A DNA stretch of 64,000 nucleotides from Actinomadura meyerae (GTDB lineage Bacteria; Actinomycetota; Actinomycetes; Streptosporangiales; Streptosporangiaceae): assembly GCF_900188445.1 (NCBI RefSeq), contig NZ_FZOR01000008.1:124001-188000 (forward strand), read 5' to 3'. The notes under the pieces are model-generated. The model saw only the letters and a list, made by a program, of their open reading frames with translations, was not told the DNA's origin and ran no database searches. Of this stretch, positions 8,731 to 16,984 are shown piece by piece. Position 1 is the first letter of the stretch, and each line of letters starts with the position of its first letter. A program made the position numbers and the translations under genes.

Positions 8731-10611
8731 TCACGGCCGGCGCAGGACGGAGCGCAGGTCCTCCAGCACGCCGGGGTCCTCGATCGTGGACGGGACGGTC
8801 ACCTCCCGGCCGTCGGCGATGCCCCGCATCACGCCCCGCAGGATCTTGCCCGAGCGGGTCTTCGGCAGCGCCGGGACGACCGCGACCTCCTTGAGCGCGG
8901 CGACGGGCCCGACCTGCTCGCGCACCATCGCGACCAGCTCGGCGGCCAGCTCGCCCGGCTCGGCGAGGACGCCGCTCTTGAGCACGACCAGCCCGCGCGG
9001 GACCTGCCCCTTCAGCGCGTCCTCGACGCCGATGACCGCGCACTCGGCGACGGCCGGATGGGAGGAGATGACCTCCTCCATCGTCCCGGTGGACAGCCGG
9101 TGCCCGGCGACGTTGATGACGTCGTCGGTGCGGCCCATCACCCACACGTAGCCGTCCTCGTCGATGTGGCCGCCGTCGCCGGTCAGGTAGTGCCCGGGGA
9201 ACTTCGTCAGGTACGACTCGACGAACCGCTCGTCGTCCTGCCACAGCGTCGGCAGCGTGCCGGGCGGCAGCGGCAGCCGGATCGCGATGTCGCCGTCGGC
9301 GCCGGGCGGCACCGGATCGCCGTCCGGGCCGAGGATCCGCACGTCGTAGCCGGGCACCGGCACCGACGGCGAGCCCGCCTTGACCGGCATCGGCTCCAGC
9401 CCGCGCAGGTTCGCCACGATCGGCCAGCCCGTCTCGGTCTGCCACCAGTGGTCGATGACCGGCCGGTCCAGCACGCGCGACGCCCACCGGTAGGTGTCGG
9501 GGTCGAGCCGCTCCCCGGCGAGGAACAGGGTGTCCAGCGCCGACAGGTCGTGCCCGGCGAGCAGCGCGCCCTCCGGGTCCTCCTTCTTGATCGCCCGGAT
9601 CGCGGTCGGCGCGGTGAACAGCGCCTTCACCCGGTGCTGCGCCGCGACCCGCCAGAAGGCGCCCGCGTCCGGCGTCCCCACCGGCTTGCCCTCGTACAGG
9701 ACGGTCGCGCAGCCGGTGAGCAGCGGCGCGTACACGATGTAGGAGTGCCCGACGACCCAGCCGACGTCGGACGCGGCCCAGAACACGTCGCCGGGCCCGA
9801 CGCCGAACACGTTCTCCATCGACCAGCGCAGCGCCACCGCGTGCCCGCCGTTGTCGCGGACGACGCCCTTCGGCCGCCCGGTCGTCCCCGAGGTGTAGAG
9901 GATGTACAGCGGGTCGGTGGCGGCGACGGGCACGCACTCGACGGGCTCGGCGCCGGCGACCGCCTCGTCCCACTCCACGTCCCGGGGCCGGACGAGGTCG
10001 GCGTGCAGCTGCTCGCGCTGCCGGATCACGCACCGCTCGACCTTGTGCCGCGCCATCTCCAGCGCCTGGTCCAGCAGCGGCTTGTAGGCGACGACCCGGC
10101 CCGCCTCGATGCCGCAGGACGCCGACACGACCGCCTTGGGCCGGGCGTCGTCGATGCGGACCGCGAGCTCCCGCGCCGCGAACCCGCCGAACACGACCGA
10201 GTGCACCGCGCCGAGCCGGGCGCACGCCAGCATCGCGATGACCGCCTCGGGCACCATCGGCAGGTAGATGACGACCCGGTCGCCGCGGTCGACGCCCTGC
10301 GCGCGCAGCGCCCCGGCGAACCGCGCGACCAGGTCGGTCAGCTCCCGGTAGCTGTAGGTCCGGACCGTCCCGGTGACCGGGCTGTCGTAGATCAGCGCGG
10401 CCTGGTCGCCGCGGCCCTCCTCCACATGCCGGTCCAGCGCGTTGTCGCAGGTGTTCAGCTCGCCGCCGGTGAACCAGCGGTAGAACGGCGGCGCCCCGTC
10501 GTCCAGCACCCGGTCCGGCGGGACGAGCCAGCGGACGTCGCGCGCCGCCAGCCCCCAGAAGCGGGTCGGGTCGGCGATGCTGCGTTCGTACGCGGCCGCG
10601 TAGGCGCCCAT
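8731..10611 (-). CDS. prpE: Propionyl-CoA synthetase (acetyl-CoA synthetase family)
   Basis: A 626-residue short-chain acyl-CoA synthetase. N-terminal block YAAAYERSIADPTRFW, substrate block WFTGGELNTCDNALDRH, adenylate motif YTSGTTGRPKG, the HWWQTETGWPI block and the C-terminal PKTRSGKILRG motif with the catalytic, usually acetylatable Lys are all present. LNTCDNALDRHVEEGRGDQ and the length fit PrpE better than Acs. Start: the ATG at 10611 has a strong GGGAGGA site, so earlier in-frame codons are not used. Propionyl-CoA links with the branched-chain/odd-chain metabolism suggested by icmF further on. The leader carries an 8-bp hairpin (10685-10706). Confidence 0.9.
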   Translation of the reverse strand: MGAYAAAYERSIADPTRFWGLAARDVRWLVPPDRVLDDGAPPFYRWFTGGELNTCDNALDRHVEEGRGDQAALIYDSPVTGTVRTYSYRELTDLVARFAGALRAQGVDRGDRVVIYLPMVPEAVIAMLACARLGAVHSVVFGGFAARELAVRIDDARPKAVVSASCGIEAGRVVAYKPLLDQALEMARHKVERCVIRQREQLHADLVRPRDVEWDEAVAGAEPVECVPVAATDPLYILYTSGTTGRPKGVVRDNGGHAVALRWSMENVFGVGPGDVFWAASDVGWVVGHSYIVYAPLLTGCATVLYEGKPVGTPDAGAFWRVAAQHRVKALFTAPTAIRAIKKEDPEGALLAGHDLSALDTLFLAGERLDPDTYRWASRVLDRPVIDHWWQTETGWPIVANLRGLEPMPVKAGSPSVPVPGYDVRILGPDGDPVPPGADGDIAIRLPLPPGTLPTLWQDDERFVESYLTKFPGHYLTGDGGHIDEDGYVWVMGRTDDVINVAGHRLSTGTMEEVISSHPAVAECAVIGVEDALKGQVPRGLVVLKSGVLAEPGELAAELVAMVREQVGPVAALKEVAVVPALPKTRSGKILRGVMRGIADGREVTVPSTIEDPGVLEDLRSVLRRP

Positions 10612-10684
10612 GTCGTCCTCCCGGTGGCGGGCCACCGGCCGGTTGCTCCGTGGCCCTGTGCTCCGTCGCCCAGGTCTGCGCTGA

Positions 10685-10744
10685 GGCCCGGTCGCGAAAC
10701 CGGGCCGCACCCCTATAGGGCATGCCCCGGGGCCGGTTCGTCAA
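10685..10744 (-). promoter_or_regulatory. prpE promoter candidate and leader hairpin
   Basis: On the minus strand TTGACG (10739-10744) is followed, with a long spacer of about 20 bases, by TATAGG within CCCTATAGGG (10711-10720). Further on, GGCCCGGT (10685-10692) and ACCGGGCC (10699-10706) form a stem in the presumed leader of prpE. Spacing is not ideal, so the promoter call is tentative. Confidence 0.35.
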
Positions 10745-10800
10745 GAGCCCGCGCCGCCCGGCCCGCGTCCCGGGCCCGCCACGGGCCCGCCACCGGTCCG

Positions 10801-12231
10801 TCAGTCGGGGTGGCGCAGGCCGTGCGCGAGGGCGACGAGCGCGGCCGCGAACGCGCCCGCCGCGACGATCCAGAAGCACAGCTCGTAGGCGCCGAGCGTC
10901 GGCACGTCCGTCCCGCCGATCACCCGCCCGGCCAGGATCGACGCGGTGACCGCGCCGGCCACCCCGCCGCCGGTGGTGCGGACGAGCGAGTTGATGCCGC
11001 TGGCGATGCCGCTCTGGTCCATCGGCACGTGCTGGACGGCGAGCGTCCCGAGCGCCGCGTAGGCGATCCCGAAGCCGACGCCCTGGATGGCGCTGAACGC
11101 GAGCATGTCGTACACGTGCGAGTTGGACACCGCCAGCCACGCGTAGCACAGCCCGGCGAACGCCGACCCCGTCGCGAGCGTGTAGGCGGGGCCGATCCGC
11201 GCCGCGATCCGCCCGGCCAGCGCCGAGAACACCAGCATCGTGACCGTGCTCGGCAGCATGTAGAGGCCGACGTCCAGGACCGAGCCGTCCAGCCCGTACC
11301 CGACCGCGTCAGGCCGCGCCTGCACGAACCCGGCGATCAGCGTGAACGCGGCGAACATTGAGAACCCGAGCAGCGCCGAGGCGACGTTGGCCGACAGCGA
11401 CCGCGCCCCGACCAGCAGGTTCAGCCGCACCAGCGGTGCCCGGACCCGCAGCTGCACAACGACCCACACCGCGCACAGCGCGGCGGCCGCGCCGAACAGG
11501 GCCAGGACGCCGCCGGACGTCCAGCCCCACGCGTTGCCCTCGCTGATGCCGAGCAGCAGGCACACCAGCCATGCGGCGAGCAGGACCGCGCCGGCGAAGT
11601 CGGGCCGGCCGCCGGCCCGGACGCCGGCGTCGCGGGCGAGCACCGCGACGAGCGCCAGCGCCCCGGCGGCCAGCGCCGCGGCGATCCAGAAGACCGGGTG
11701 GTGGCTGTCGGTGCGGGCCGCGATCAGCCCCGTCACGATCATGCCGGCGCTGCCGCCGACGCCCATGGTGGCGCTGACGATGCCGATCGCGGTGGTGATC
11801 CGCTCGCGCGGGAACGCGTCCCGGATCATGCCGATGGCGAGCGGGATCATCGAGGACGACACGCCCTGCATCGCGCGGCCGGCGATGAGGACCGGCAGCG
11901 ACGCCGACACCGCGCAGACCACCGAGCCGGTCACCAGCAGCACGAGCGCGAGCAGGATCATCCGCTTCTTGCCGTACATGTCGCCGAACCGCGCCAGCAG
12001 CGGGGTGGCGACCGCGCCGGTCAGCAGCGAGGCGGTGAACACCCACGTCACGTCGGTGATCGGGGCGTCGAAGCGGGCCATGAGCTGCGGCAGCAGCGGC
12101 AGGACGAGGGTCTGCTGCACCGAGACGACCATCCCGGCCGCCGCGAGGGCGAGCAGGATGCGGCCGGTGCGCGCGGAGTCCGCGTGCGGCGGTCCGGCCG
12201 CGGTGCGCGCCGTGGCCGGGGCGCCGGTCAT
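10801..12231 (-). CDS. MFS drug/metabolite exporter
   Basis: A 476-residue major facilitator with about 12-14 hydrophobic helices. Helix 1 (ILLALAAAGMVVSVQQTLVLP) and the loop 2-3 motif LARFGDMYGKKRM, with conserved D and RR/K pattern, mark an MFS proton antiporter of the EmrB/QacA-like group; RAMQGVSSSMIPLAIGMIRDAFP is the usual motif-C-proximal region. It is divergent from selB and starts 76 bp from a perfect 8-bp inverted repeat (12307-12327) that is probably its operator. Substrate cannot be deduced; no regulator gene is adjacent. Confidence 0.88.
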   Translation of the reverse strand: MTGAPATARTAAGPPHADSARTGRILLALAAAGMVVSVQQTLVLPLLPQLMARFDAPITDVTWVFTASLLTGAVATPLLARFGDMYGKKRMILLALVLLVTGSVVCAVSASLPVLIAGRAMQGVSSSMIPLAIGMIRDAFPRERITTAIGIVSATMGVGGSAGMIVTGLIAARTDSHHPVFWIAAALAAGALALVAVLARDAGVRAGGRPDFAGAVLLAAWLVCLLLGISEGNAWGWTSGGVLALFGAAAALCAVWVVVQLRVRAPLVRLNLLVGARSLSANVASALLGFSMFAAFTLIAGFVQARPDAVGYGLDGSVLDVGLYMLPSTVTMLVFSALAGRIAARIGPAYTLATGSAFAGLCYAWLAVSNSHVYDMLAFSAIQGVGFGIAYAALGTLAVQHVPMDQSGIASGINSLVRTTGGGVAGAVTASILAGRVIGGTDVPTLGAYELCFWIVAAGAFAAALVALAHGLRHPD

Positions 12232-12306
12232 GCGAACCTCCCGAGGGGCGATCGTGCGTCCGGTCGGCGGCGGCCCGGCCGCCCGGCGTGGCCCCGTCCG
12301 CTCTGT

Positions 12307-12327
12307 ACTTACTTAGGGAAAGTAAGT
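12307..12327. promoter_or_regulatory. Operator-like inverted repeat upstream of the MFS gene
   Basis: ACTTACTT (12307-12314) and AAGTAAGT (12320-12327) are perfect inverted 8-mers separated by 5 bases, typical in size for a TetR- or MarR-type dimer site. It lies in the divergent region between the exporter and selB. The same half-site occurs upstream of fadD. Confidence 0.55.
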
Positions 12328-12493
12328 GTAGATCGGCCGGTCTGTGAGCGTTCCATTGCGGGTGCCCGTTCCGGCCGGACCGGGTTCGACGCCGGGCCCC
12401 GGCGTCCCTAGGGTTGCCTTCCGTGGACCTCCGTCTGCGCGACCCCCGCGATGCATTCACGGCCTTCCGCGTCCCGGCCCGGAGGGGACGCTG

Positions 12494-14287
12494 ATGCAGG
12501 TCGTCACCACCGCCGGCCACGGTGGGCACGGCAAGTCGGCGCTCGTGCGCGCCCTCACCGGCCGGGAGCCGGGCGAGACGGGCGCCTGGACCGAGCTGCC
12601 CTCAGGGCGGCGCGTCGCGTTCGTCGACGTCCCCGGCGCCGCGGAGTCGCTCCCGGCCATGCTCGCGGGCGCCGCGCCGGCGCCCGCGGCGCTGCTCGCC
12701 GTCGCCGCCGACGAGGGGTGGATGCCGCAGACCGGCGAGCACCTCGATGCCCTCGGCGCGCTCGGGGTCCGGTTCGGCGTCCTCGCGGTCACCAAGGCCG
12801 ACTCCGCCGACGCCCGGCTCGCGCTGCGCCAGGTCCGCGAGCGGCTCGCGGGCACCCCGCTGAAGGGCGTGGAGGCCGTCGCCGTCAGCGCCGCCACCGG
12901 CGCCGGCGTGGCGGACCTGGCCGCCGCCCTCGACCGGCTCGCCGGCCGGCTGCCCGTCCCCGACCCGGCCGCCCCGGTGCGTTTGTGGGTGGACCACGCC
13001 ATCACCGCCGGGCGGCAGACCGCCGTCACCGGCACCCTCGCCGCCGGGACCGTCGCCGTCGGCGACGAGCTGCTGCTCATGCCGGCCGGGGAGCGCGTCC
13101 GCGTCCGCACGATCGGCTGCGCGGGCGAGCCGCGCGAGTCCGTGGCCGGGGTCTCCCGGGTCGTGCTGACGCTCCGCGACGCCGGCCGCGTCGACCCCGG
13201 CATGGCCCTCGTCACGCCCGGCGCCTGGACCCACACCACCTGCGTCGACGTCCGCACCCGGTTCGGCGCGGCGTCGGGGCGGCTCGCCCGCCGGATGACG
13301 CTGCACCTCGGCACCGCGGCCGTCCCCGTCCAGCTGCGCCCGCTCGGCCCCGACACCGCCCGGCTGACCCTGAACACCCGGCTCGCCCTGCACCTCGGCG
13401 ACACCGGCGTCCTGCGCGACCCGGCGAGCCGCTCGATGGCCGGGGTGAGCGTGCTGGACGTCCGGCCGCCGACCCTGGTGCGGCGCGGCGCCGGCGCGGC
13501 CCGCGCCCGCGAGCTGGCGTCTTGGCCGGACCGGCCGGACGGCGCGGTCGTCCTGCGCCGGCACGGCGTGCTGCGGCGCTCGGAGCTGTCGCTGATGGGC
13601 TGCGCGCCGCCGCCGGACGCCGTCGCGCTGAACGGCGAGTGGGTCGCCGACCCGGCGCACTGGTCGGCGCTGTCCGACCGGCTCGCGGAGGAGGCGTCCC
13701 GGCACGCCGCGAGCAGCCCGCACGCGCCCGGGATCCCGCTGGAGACCGTCCGGCTGCGGCTCGGCCTGCCGGCCCGGCAGCTCGTCGCCGCGCTGGTCCG
13801 GCCGCCGCTGCGGGTGGACGCGGGGCGCGTCTACGGCCCGGCGCCCGAGCCGCCCGCGCAGGCCGCCGCGGGGCCGTCCGCCGGCCCGGCGGCGATCGCC
13901 GCGGAGCCCCCGCCGCCGTGGGCGGGCGCCGTCGACCGGCTCCGCGCCGACCTCGCCGGCGCCCCCTTCGCGCCGCCGCCGGCCGAGCGCCTGCGCGAGC
14001 TCGGCCTCACCGGGGAGCTGCTCGACGCCGCCGAGCGGGCGGGCGCGGTCCTGCGCATCCCTCTCGGCGCGGGCGGGGACGCGGCGGGGGAGGAACCCGC
14101 CGAGGAGATCGTCCTCGCACCCGGGGCCGACCTGGCGGCGCTGCGGGTCCTGGACGGCCTCCCGCAGCCGTTCACGCCCGGCCAGGCCGCCGAGGCGCTC
14201 GGCACGGACCGCCGCGTCGCGGTGGCGCTGCTGCGCCACCTCGACCGGCGCGGGCTCACCGAACGCCGCGGCGCCGAACGGTCGTAA
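12494..14287 (+). CDS. selB: SelB-like selenocysteine-specific elongation factor with degenerate G domain
   Basis: SelB carries Sec-tRNA to UGA codons through a SECIS hairpin. This 597-residue protein has the SelB layout: G domain (about 1-165), two beta-barrel domains (about 165-340) and C-terminal winged helices (about 380-597). The P-loop (GHGGHGKS) and base-specificity motif TKAD are kept. However, the switch I segment that normally follows the LTG block (the EE-R-R-R-G-x-T-I region) is missing, with only G-E-T-G-A-W-T-E in its place, and switch II reads DVPGAAES where the family has DVPGHE, so the catalytic His is Ala. The ATG at 12494 follows GGAGGGG. Either a GTPase-altered SelB or a decaying paralogue; domain order is otherwise intact. 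Confidence 0.85.
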   Translation: MQVVTTAGHGGHGKSALVRALTGREPGETGAWTELPSGRRVAFVDVPGAAESLPAMLAGAAPAPAALLAVAADEGWMPQTGEHLDALGALGVRFGVLAVTKADSADARLALRQVRERLAGTPLKGVEAVAVSAATGAGVADLAAALDRLAGRLPVPDPAAPVRLWVDHAITAGRQTAVTGTLAAGTVAVGDELLLMPAGERVRVRTIGCAGEPRESVAGVSRVVLTLRDAGRVDPGMALVTPGAWTHTTCVDVRTRFGAASGRLARRMTLHLGTAAVPVQLRPLGPDTARLTLNTRLALHLGDTGVLRDPASRSMAGVSVLDVRPPTLVRRGAGAARARELASWPDRPDGAVVLRRHGVLRRSELSLMGCAPPPDAVALNGEWVADPAHWSALSDRLAEEASRHAASSPHAPGIPLETVRLRLGLPARQLVAALVRPPLRVDAGRVYGPAPEPPAQAAAGPSAGPAAIAAEPPPPWAGAVDRLRADLAGAPFAPPPAERLRELGLTGELLDAAERAGAVLRIPLGAGGDAAGEEPAEEIVLAPGADLAALRVLDGLPQPFTPGQAAEALGTDRRVAVALLRHLDRRGLTERRGAERS

Positions 14288-14379
14288 GCCCCTCCAGAGC
14301 GGGAAAAACCGGTTGTACCGGGGCCGGTGGTTCTGGCGTCATGGATCGCGGTCCGGTTCCCGACGATCAAGGAGATGGC

Positions 14380-15573
14380 GTGCCGTACCAGACGCTCAAG
14401 GGCGGCCGTGTGCCCATCCGGATGTGGACCGCCCCCGAAACGGTCGAGGACGTCGCCCTCGACCAGCTCCGCAACGTCTCCGCCCTGCCGTGGGTCGAGG
14501 GCCTCGCGGTCATGCCCGACGTCCACTACGGCAAGGGCGCGACCGTCGGCTCGGTCATCGCGATGAAGGACGCGGTGTCCCCGGCGGCGGTCGGCGTCGA
14601 CATCGGCTGCGGGATGACCGCGGTCAAGTCGTCCCTGATGGTGGAGGACATGCCGGACGACCTGGCCGGCATCCGCCACCGGCTGGAGAAGGCGATCCCG
14701 GTCGGGCGCGGCTCCCACAAGGAGGCCGTCGACCCGTCCGCGCTGCCGAACCTGAAGGAGCGCGGCTGGTACGCGTTCTGGAAGCAGTTCGACGACCTGC
14801 ACCCGGCGGTCCGGGCCCGCCTCGGCCGCGCGCGCCAGCAGATGGGCACGCTCGGCGGCGGCAACCACTTCCTGGAGCTGTGCGCCGACGACAAGGGCGC
14901 GATCTGGCTCGTCCTGCACTCGGGGTCGCGCAACATCGGCAACGAGCTGGCCGAGCACCACATCGAGGCGGCCCGCAAGCTGCCCCACAACCAGGACCTG
15001 CCGGACCCCGACCTCGCGGTGTTCCTGTCCGGCACCGCGAAGATGGACGCCTACCGCCACGACCTGTTCTGGGCGCAGGAGTACGCGCGCCGCAACCGCG
15101 CCGTCATGATGGCGCTCGCGCAGAACGTCGTGACCCGCCGCTTCGGCGAGAAGCGCTGCCGGTGGGGCGAGGTCATCTCCTGCCACCACAACTACGTGGC
15201 GGAGGAGGAGTACGGCGGCGAGGAACTGCTCGTCACCCGCAAGGGCGCGATCCGGGCCGGCCGCGGCGACCTCGGCATCATCCCGGGCTCGATGGCGACC
15301 GGCACCTACATCGTGCGCGGCCTCGGCAACGAGACCGCCTACAACTCCGCCTCGCACGGCGCGGGCCGCCGGATGAGCCGCAACAAGGCCCGCAAGCGCT
15401 TCACCGTGGACGACCTGGTCGAGCAGACCCGGGGCGTCGAGTGCCGCAAGGACGGCGGCGTCGTCGACGAGATCCCCGGCGCCTACAAGGACCTCGAAGA
15501 GGTCATCGAGGCGCAGTCCGACCTGGTCGAGGTCGTCGCGCGCCTGCGCCAGCTCATCTGCGTGAAGGGCTGA
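14380..15573 (+). CDS. rtcB: RNA-splicing ligase RtcB
   Basis: Mn/GTP-dependent ligase joining RNA 3'-phosphate or 2',3'-cyclic phosphate ends to 5'-OH ends. The 397-residue protein has the RtcB metal- and guanylate-binding motifs: MPDVHYGKGATVG, GVDIGCGM, LGGGNHFLEL, HSGSRNIG, SCHHNY and the C-terminal SHGAGRRMSR with the nucleotidylated His. Length is that of the shorter bacterial class. GTG at 14380 follows AAGGAG at ideal distance; an in-frame ATG 39 bp upstream lacks one. It lies 93 bp after selB in the same direction. Its 3' side borders the accessory islet and the repeated module at 15625. Confidence 0.93.
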   Translation: MPYQTLKGGRVPIRMWTAPETVEDVALDQLRNVSALPWVEGLAVMPDVHYGKGATVGSVIAMKDAVSPAAVGVDIGCGMTAVKSSLMVEDMPDDLAGIRHRLEKAIPVGRGSHKEAVDPSALPNLKERGWYAFWKQFDDLHPAVRARLGRARQQMGTLGGGNHFLELCADDKGAIWLVLHSGSRNIGNELAEHHIEAARKLPHNQDLPDPDLAVFLSGTAKMDAYRHDLFWAQEYARRNRAVMMALAQNVVTRRFGEKRCRWGEVISCHHNYVAEEEYGGEELLVTRKGAIRAGRGDLGIIPGSMATGTYIVRGLGNETAYNSASHGAGRRMSRNKARKRFTVDDLVEQTRGVECRKDGGVVDEIPGAYKDLEEVIEAQSDLVEVVARLRQLICVKG

Positions 15574-15624
15574 CGCCCTGTAGGTGACCTCGAGCGAGAC
15601 CGAGAAAAGCCAGTGCGACCTGGT

Positions 15625-15702
15625 GAAACGGTTCCCTGAGAGTTCCCGGCCGTTCCCGGGCACTTCCGGGGGGCACGTCCCCTCGATGTGCCCAGCCGGG
15701 AA
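15625..15702. repeat. Border module, copy A (TTCCC-rich 78-bp repeat)
   Basis: This 78-bp segment aligns without gaps to 46374-46451, with about 62 identical positions counted by eye. It contains spaced TTCCC units on its left half and the complementary GGGAA at its right end, so it is partly palindromic. It lies between rtcB and the GntR gene, at the left edge of an accessory islet. The 15-mer CGGCCGTTCCCGGGC (15647-15661) recurs at 50418-50432 near the right end of the other islet. Confidence 0.75.
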
Positions 15703-15713
15703 CTCTTGGGGAG

Positions 15714-16460
15714 TCACTCGACGGGGATGACGTACGCCAGTTCGTAGCGGTCGACCGGCACCACGATGTCCGCAGTCTCCACCGGCCGGTCGCCGGCGTA
15801 GGTCCTCTGGATCACCATCACGATCGCGCCGACCGACTCGTTGAGCAGTTCGGCCTCCGCGGCGAGGATGGCCCGCGCCGTGACGACCTCGGTCACAAGA
15901 GTGACCTCGTGCCCGGCCGCGCGCATCCGGGCGACCACACCGGCACCCGCGTACGGGCCCTCCTCCGGCAGGGTCACCGGCGTGTCCTGGGTCAACGCCA
16001 GCGGCTCCCACGAGGTGGACAGCATGACGGGCTGATCGTCGGAGAGGAAGGTATAGCCCGTCCGCATCACCGGGTCGCCCTCGGCGATGTCCAGCCGCTG
16101 CGCGATGGCCGGCGGCGCCGTGGTGGTCTCCGAGGACCACCGCCACGAGCCCGCCCGCCCCTGGGCCTCCATGTCCGCTCGGAAGGGGCTCGATGCCCGG
16201 CCGCGGGCCTCCCGGTACCAGGACCGGGTGAGGCGCTTGACCGCGGGTCGCTCGCGCACGTACGTACCCGATCCGGCCCGGGCGGTCAGGTAGCCCTCGG
16301 TGACCAGCAGCCGGACGGCCTGGAGGGCGACCGCGTCCGAGACGCGGTACTTCTCGCGTAGCTGGGGACGGGATGGGATCTTCTGGCCCGGCGCGAGCAC
16401 GCCGTCAACGATCTGTTTGCGCAGATCATCCGCTATGCGCTGATAGGCGGGCTGCGTCAC
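15714..16460 (-). CDS. GntR-family regulator with UTRA-type effector domain
   Basis: A 248-residue repressor: winged helix at residues 1-75 (QPAYQRIADDLRKQIVDG, PGQKIPSRPQLREKYRVSD, GYLTARAGSGTYVRERP) and a C-terminal UTRA-like ligand domain (VMRTGYTFLSDDQPVMLSTS onward). GTG at 16460 is preceded by GGAGAC and gives the standard GntR start; an ATG 81 bp upstream lies inside the operator-like repeats and is unlikely. It is divergent from the chimeric ORF at 16589 with two 15-bp direct repeats and a palindrome between them, which it may bind. Such GntR genes are typical cargo or control genes of actinomycete integrative elements. Confidence 0.88.
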   Translation of the reverse strand: MTQPAYQRIADDLRKQIVDGVLAPGQKIPSRPQLREKYRVSDAVALQAVRLLVTEGYLTARAGSGTYVRERPAVKRLTRSWYREARGRASSPFRADMEAQGRAGSWRWSSETTTAPPAIAQRLDIAEGDPVMRTGYTFLSDDQPVMLSTSWEPLALTQDTPVTLPEEGPYAGAGVVARMRAAGHEVTLVTEVVTARAILAAEAELLNESVGAIVMVIQRTYAGDRPVETADIVVPVDRYELAYVIPVE

Positions 16461-16506
16461 GGCGTCTCCGATGAACGGGGGCAAAACATTTCCTTGGACC
16501 ACCTTG

Positions 16507-16544
16507 ACAAGCTGTGCGCACTGGTTACAAGCTGTGCGCACAGC
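16507..16544. promoter_or_regulatory. Operator-like direct repeats and palindrome of the GntR divergon
   Basis: ACAAGCTGTGCGCAC occurs twice, at 16507-16521 and 16527-16541 (20-bp period). The second copy extends into a perfect 14-bp palindrome GCTGTGC-GCACAGC (16531-16544). They lie between the GntR start (16460) and the divergent gene start (16589), where an autoregulated GntR site is expected. Confidence 0.55.
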
Positions 16545-16588
16545 TTCACGTGATTCAGCTTACAAGATCTCGGCGCGGAGGTGCTCCA

Positions 16589-16975
16589 GTGGAATGGTCC
16601 CAGACCTACCCCGGCCTACCCGCCATGGTGCCAGCGGTCCGTGCCTTCGTGCGCGGCCTCCTCGACGGCACTCCGCGTGTCCACGACGCCGAACTCGTCA
16701 TCGCCGAGCTTGCAGCCAACGCGCTCCAGCACACCCCGTCCGGCGACCCTGGCGGCGCCTTCAGGGTGCCCGGCCACATCCGGATGCGCGTCCGTTACAA
16801 GGCATGGACGTCGGACTGGTTCGACCGGCTCATGTTGTCGCCGGATGAGTTGCGCGACCTGCTCCCCGGCAGCGGCTGGCGGCTCGACGGCGCCACTTAC
16901 TCCGGACCGGTCGGGTTCTGGCTCGCCGAGATGTCCCGCGTCGAAAGCCCGGTCTCTGGGCCGGGGTCGTGCTAG
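16589..16975 (+). CDS. Chimeric ORF: anti-sigma-type ATPase N-terminus joined to methyltransferase C-terminus
   Basis: A 128-residue ORF. Residues 1-55 (QTYPGLPAMVPAVRAFVRGL, then HDAELVIAELAANALQH) are the start of an actinomycete HATPase_c/RsbW-like protein including its N-box, but the G1 and G2 ATP boxes that should follow are absent. Residues about 66-118 (HIRMRVRYKAWTSDWFDRLM then SPDELRDLLPGSGW) match instead the C-terminal end of class I SAM-dependent methyltransferases of the WFDYLLVSPDEL type. The join suggests a deletion that fused two genes; neither activity should remain. GTG at 16589 follows GGAGG at 7 bases. It may be a pseudogene though the frame is open. The DivIVA-domain gene follows 9 bp later. 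Confidence 0.6.
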   Translation: MEWSQTYPGLPAMVPAVRAFVRGLLDGTPRVHDAELVIAELAANALQHTPSGDPGGAFRVPGHIRMRVRYKAWTSDWFDRLMLSPDELRDLLPGSGWRLDGATYSGPVGFWLAEMSRVESPVSGPGSC

Positions 16976-16984
16976 GAGGGGACC

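Noticed and set aside
8681..11149. An 822-codon minus-strand frame over prpE and the exporter
   Set aside because: Crosses the intergenic region and two better-supported genes in another frame, with typical shadow composition.
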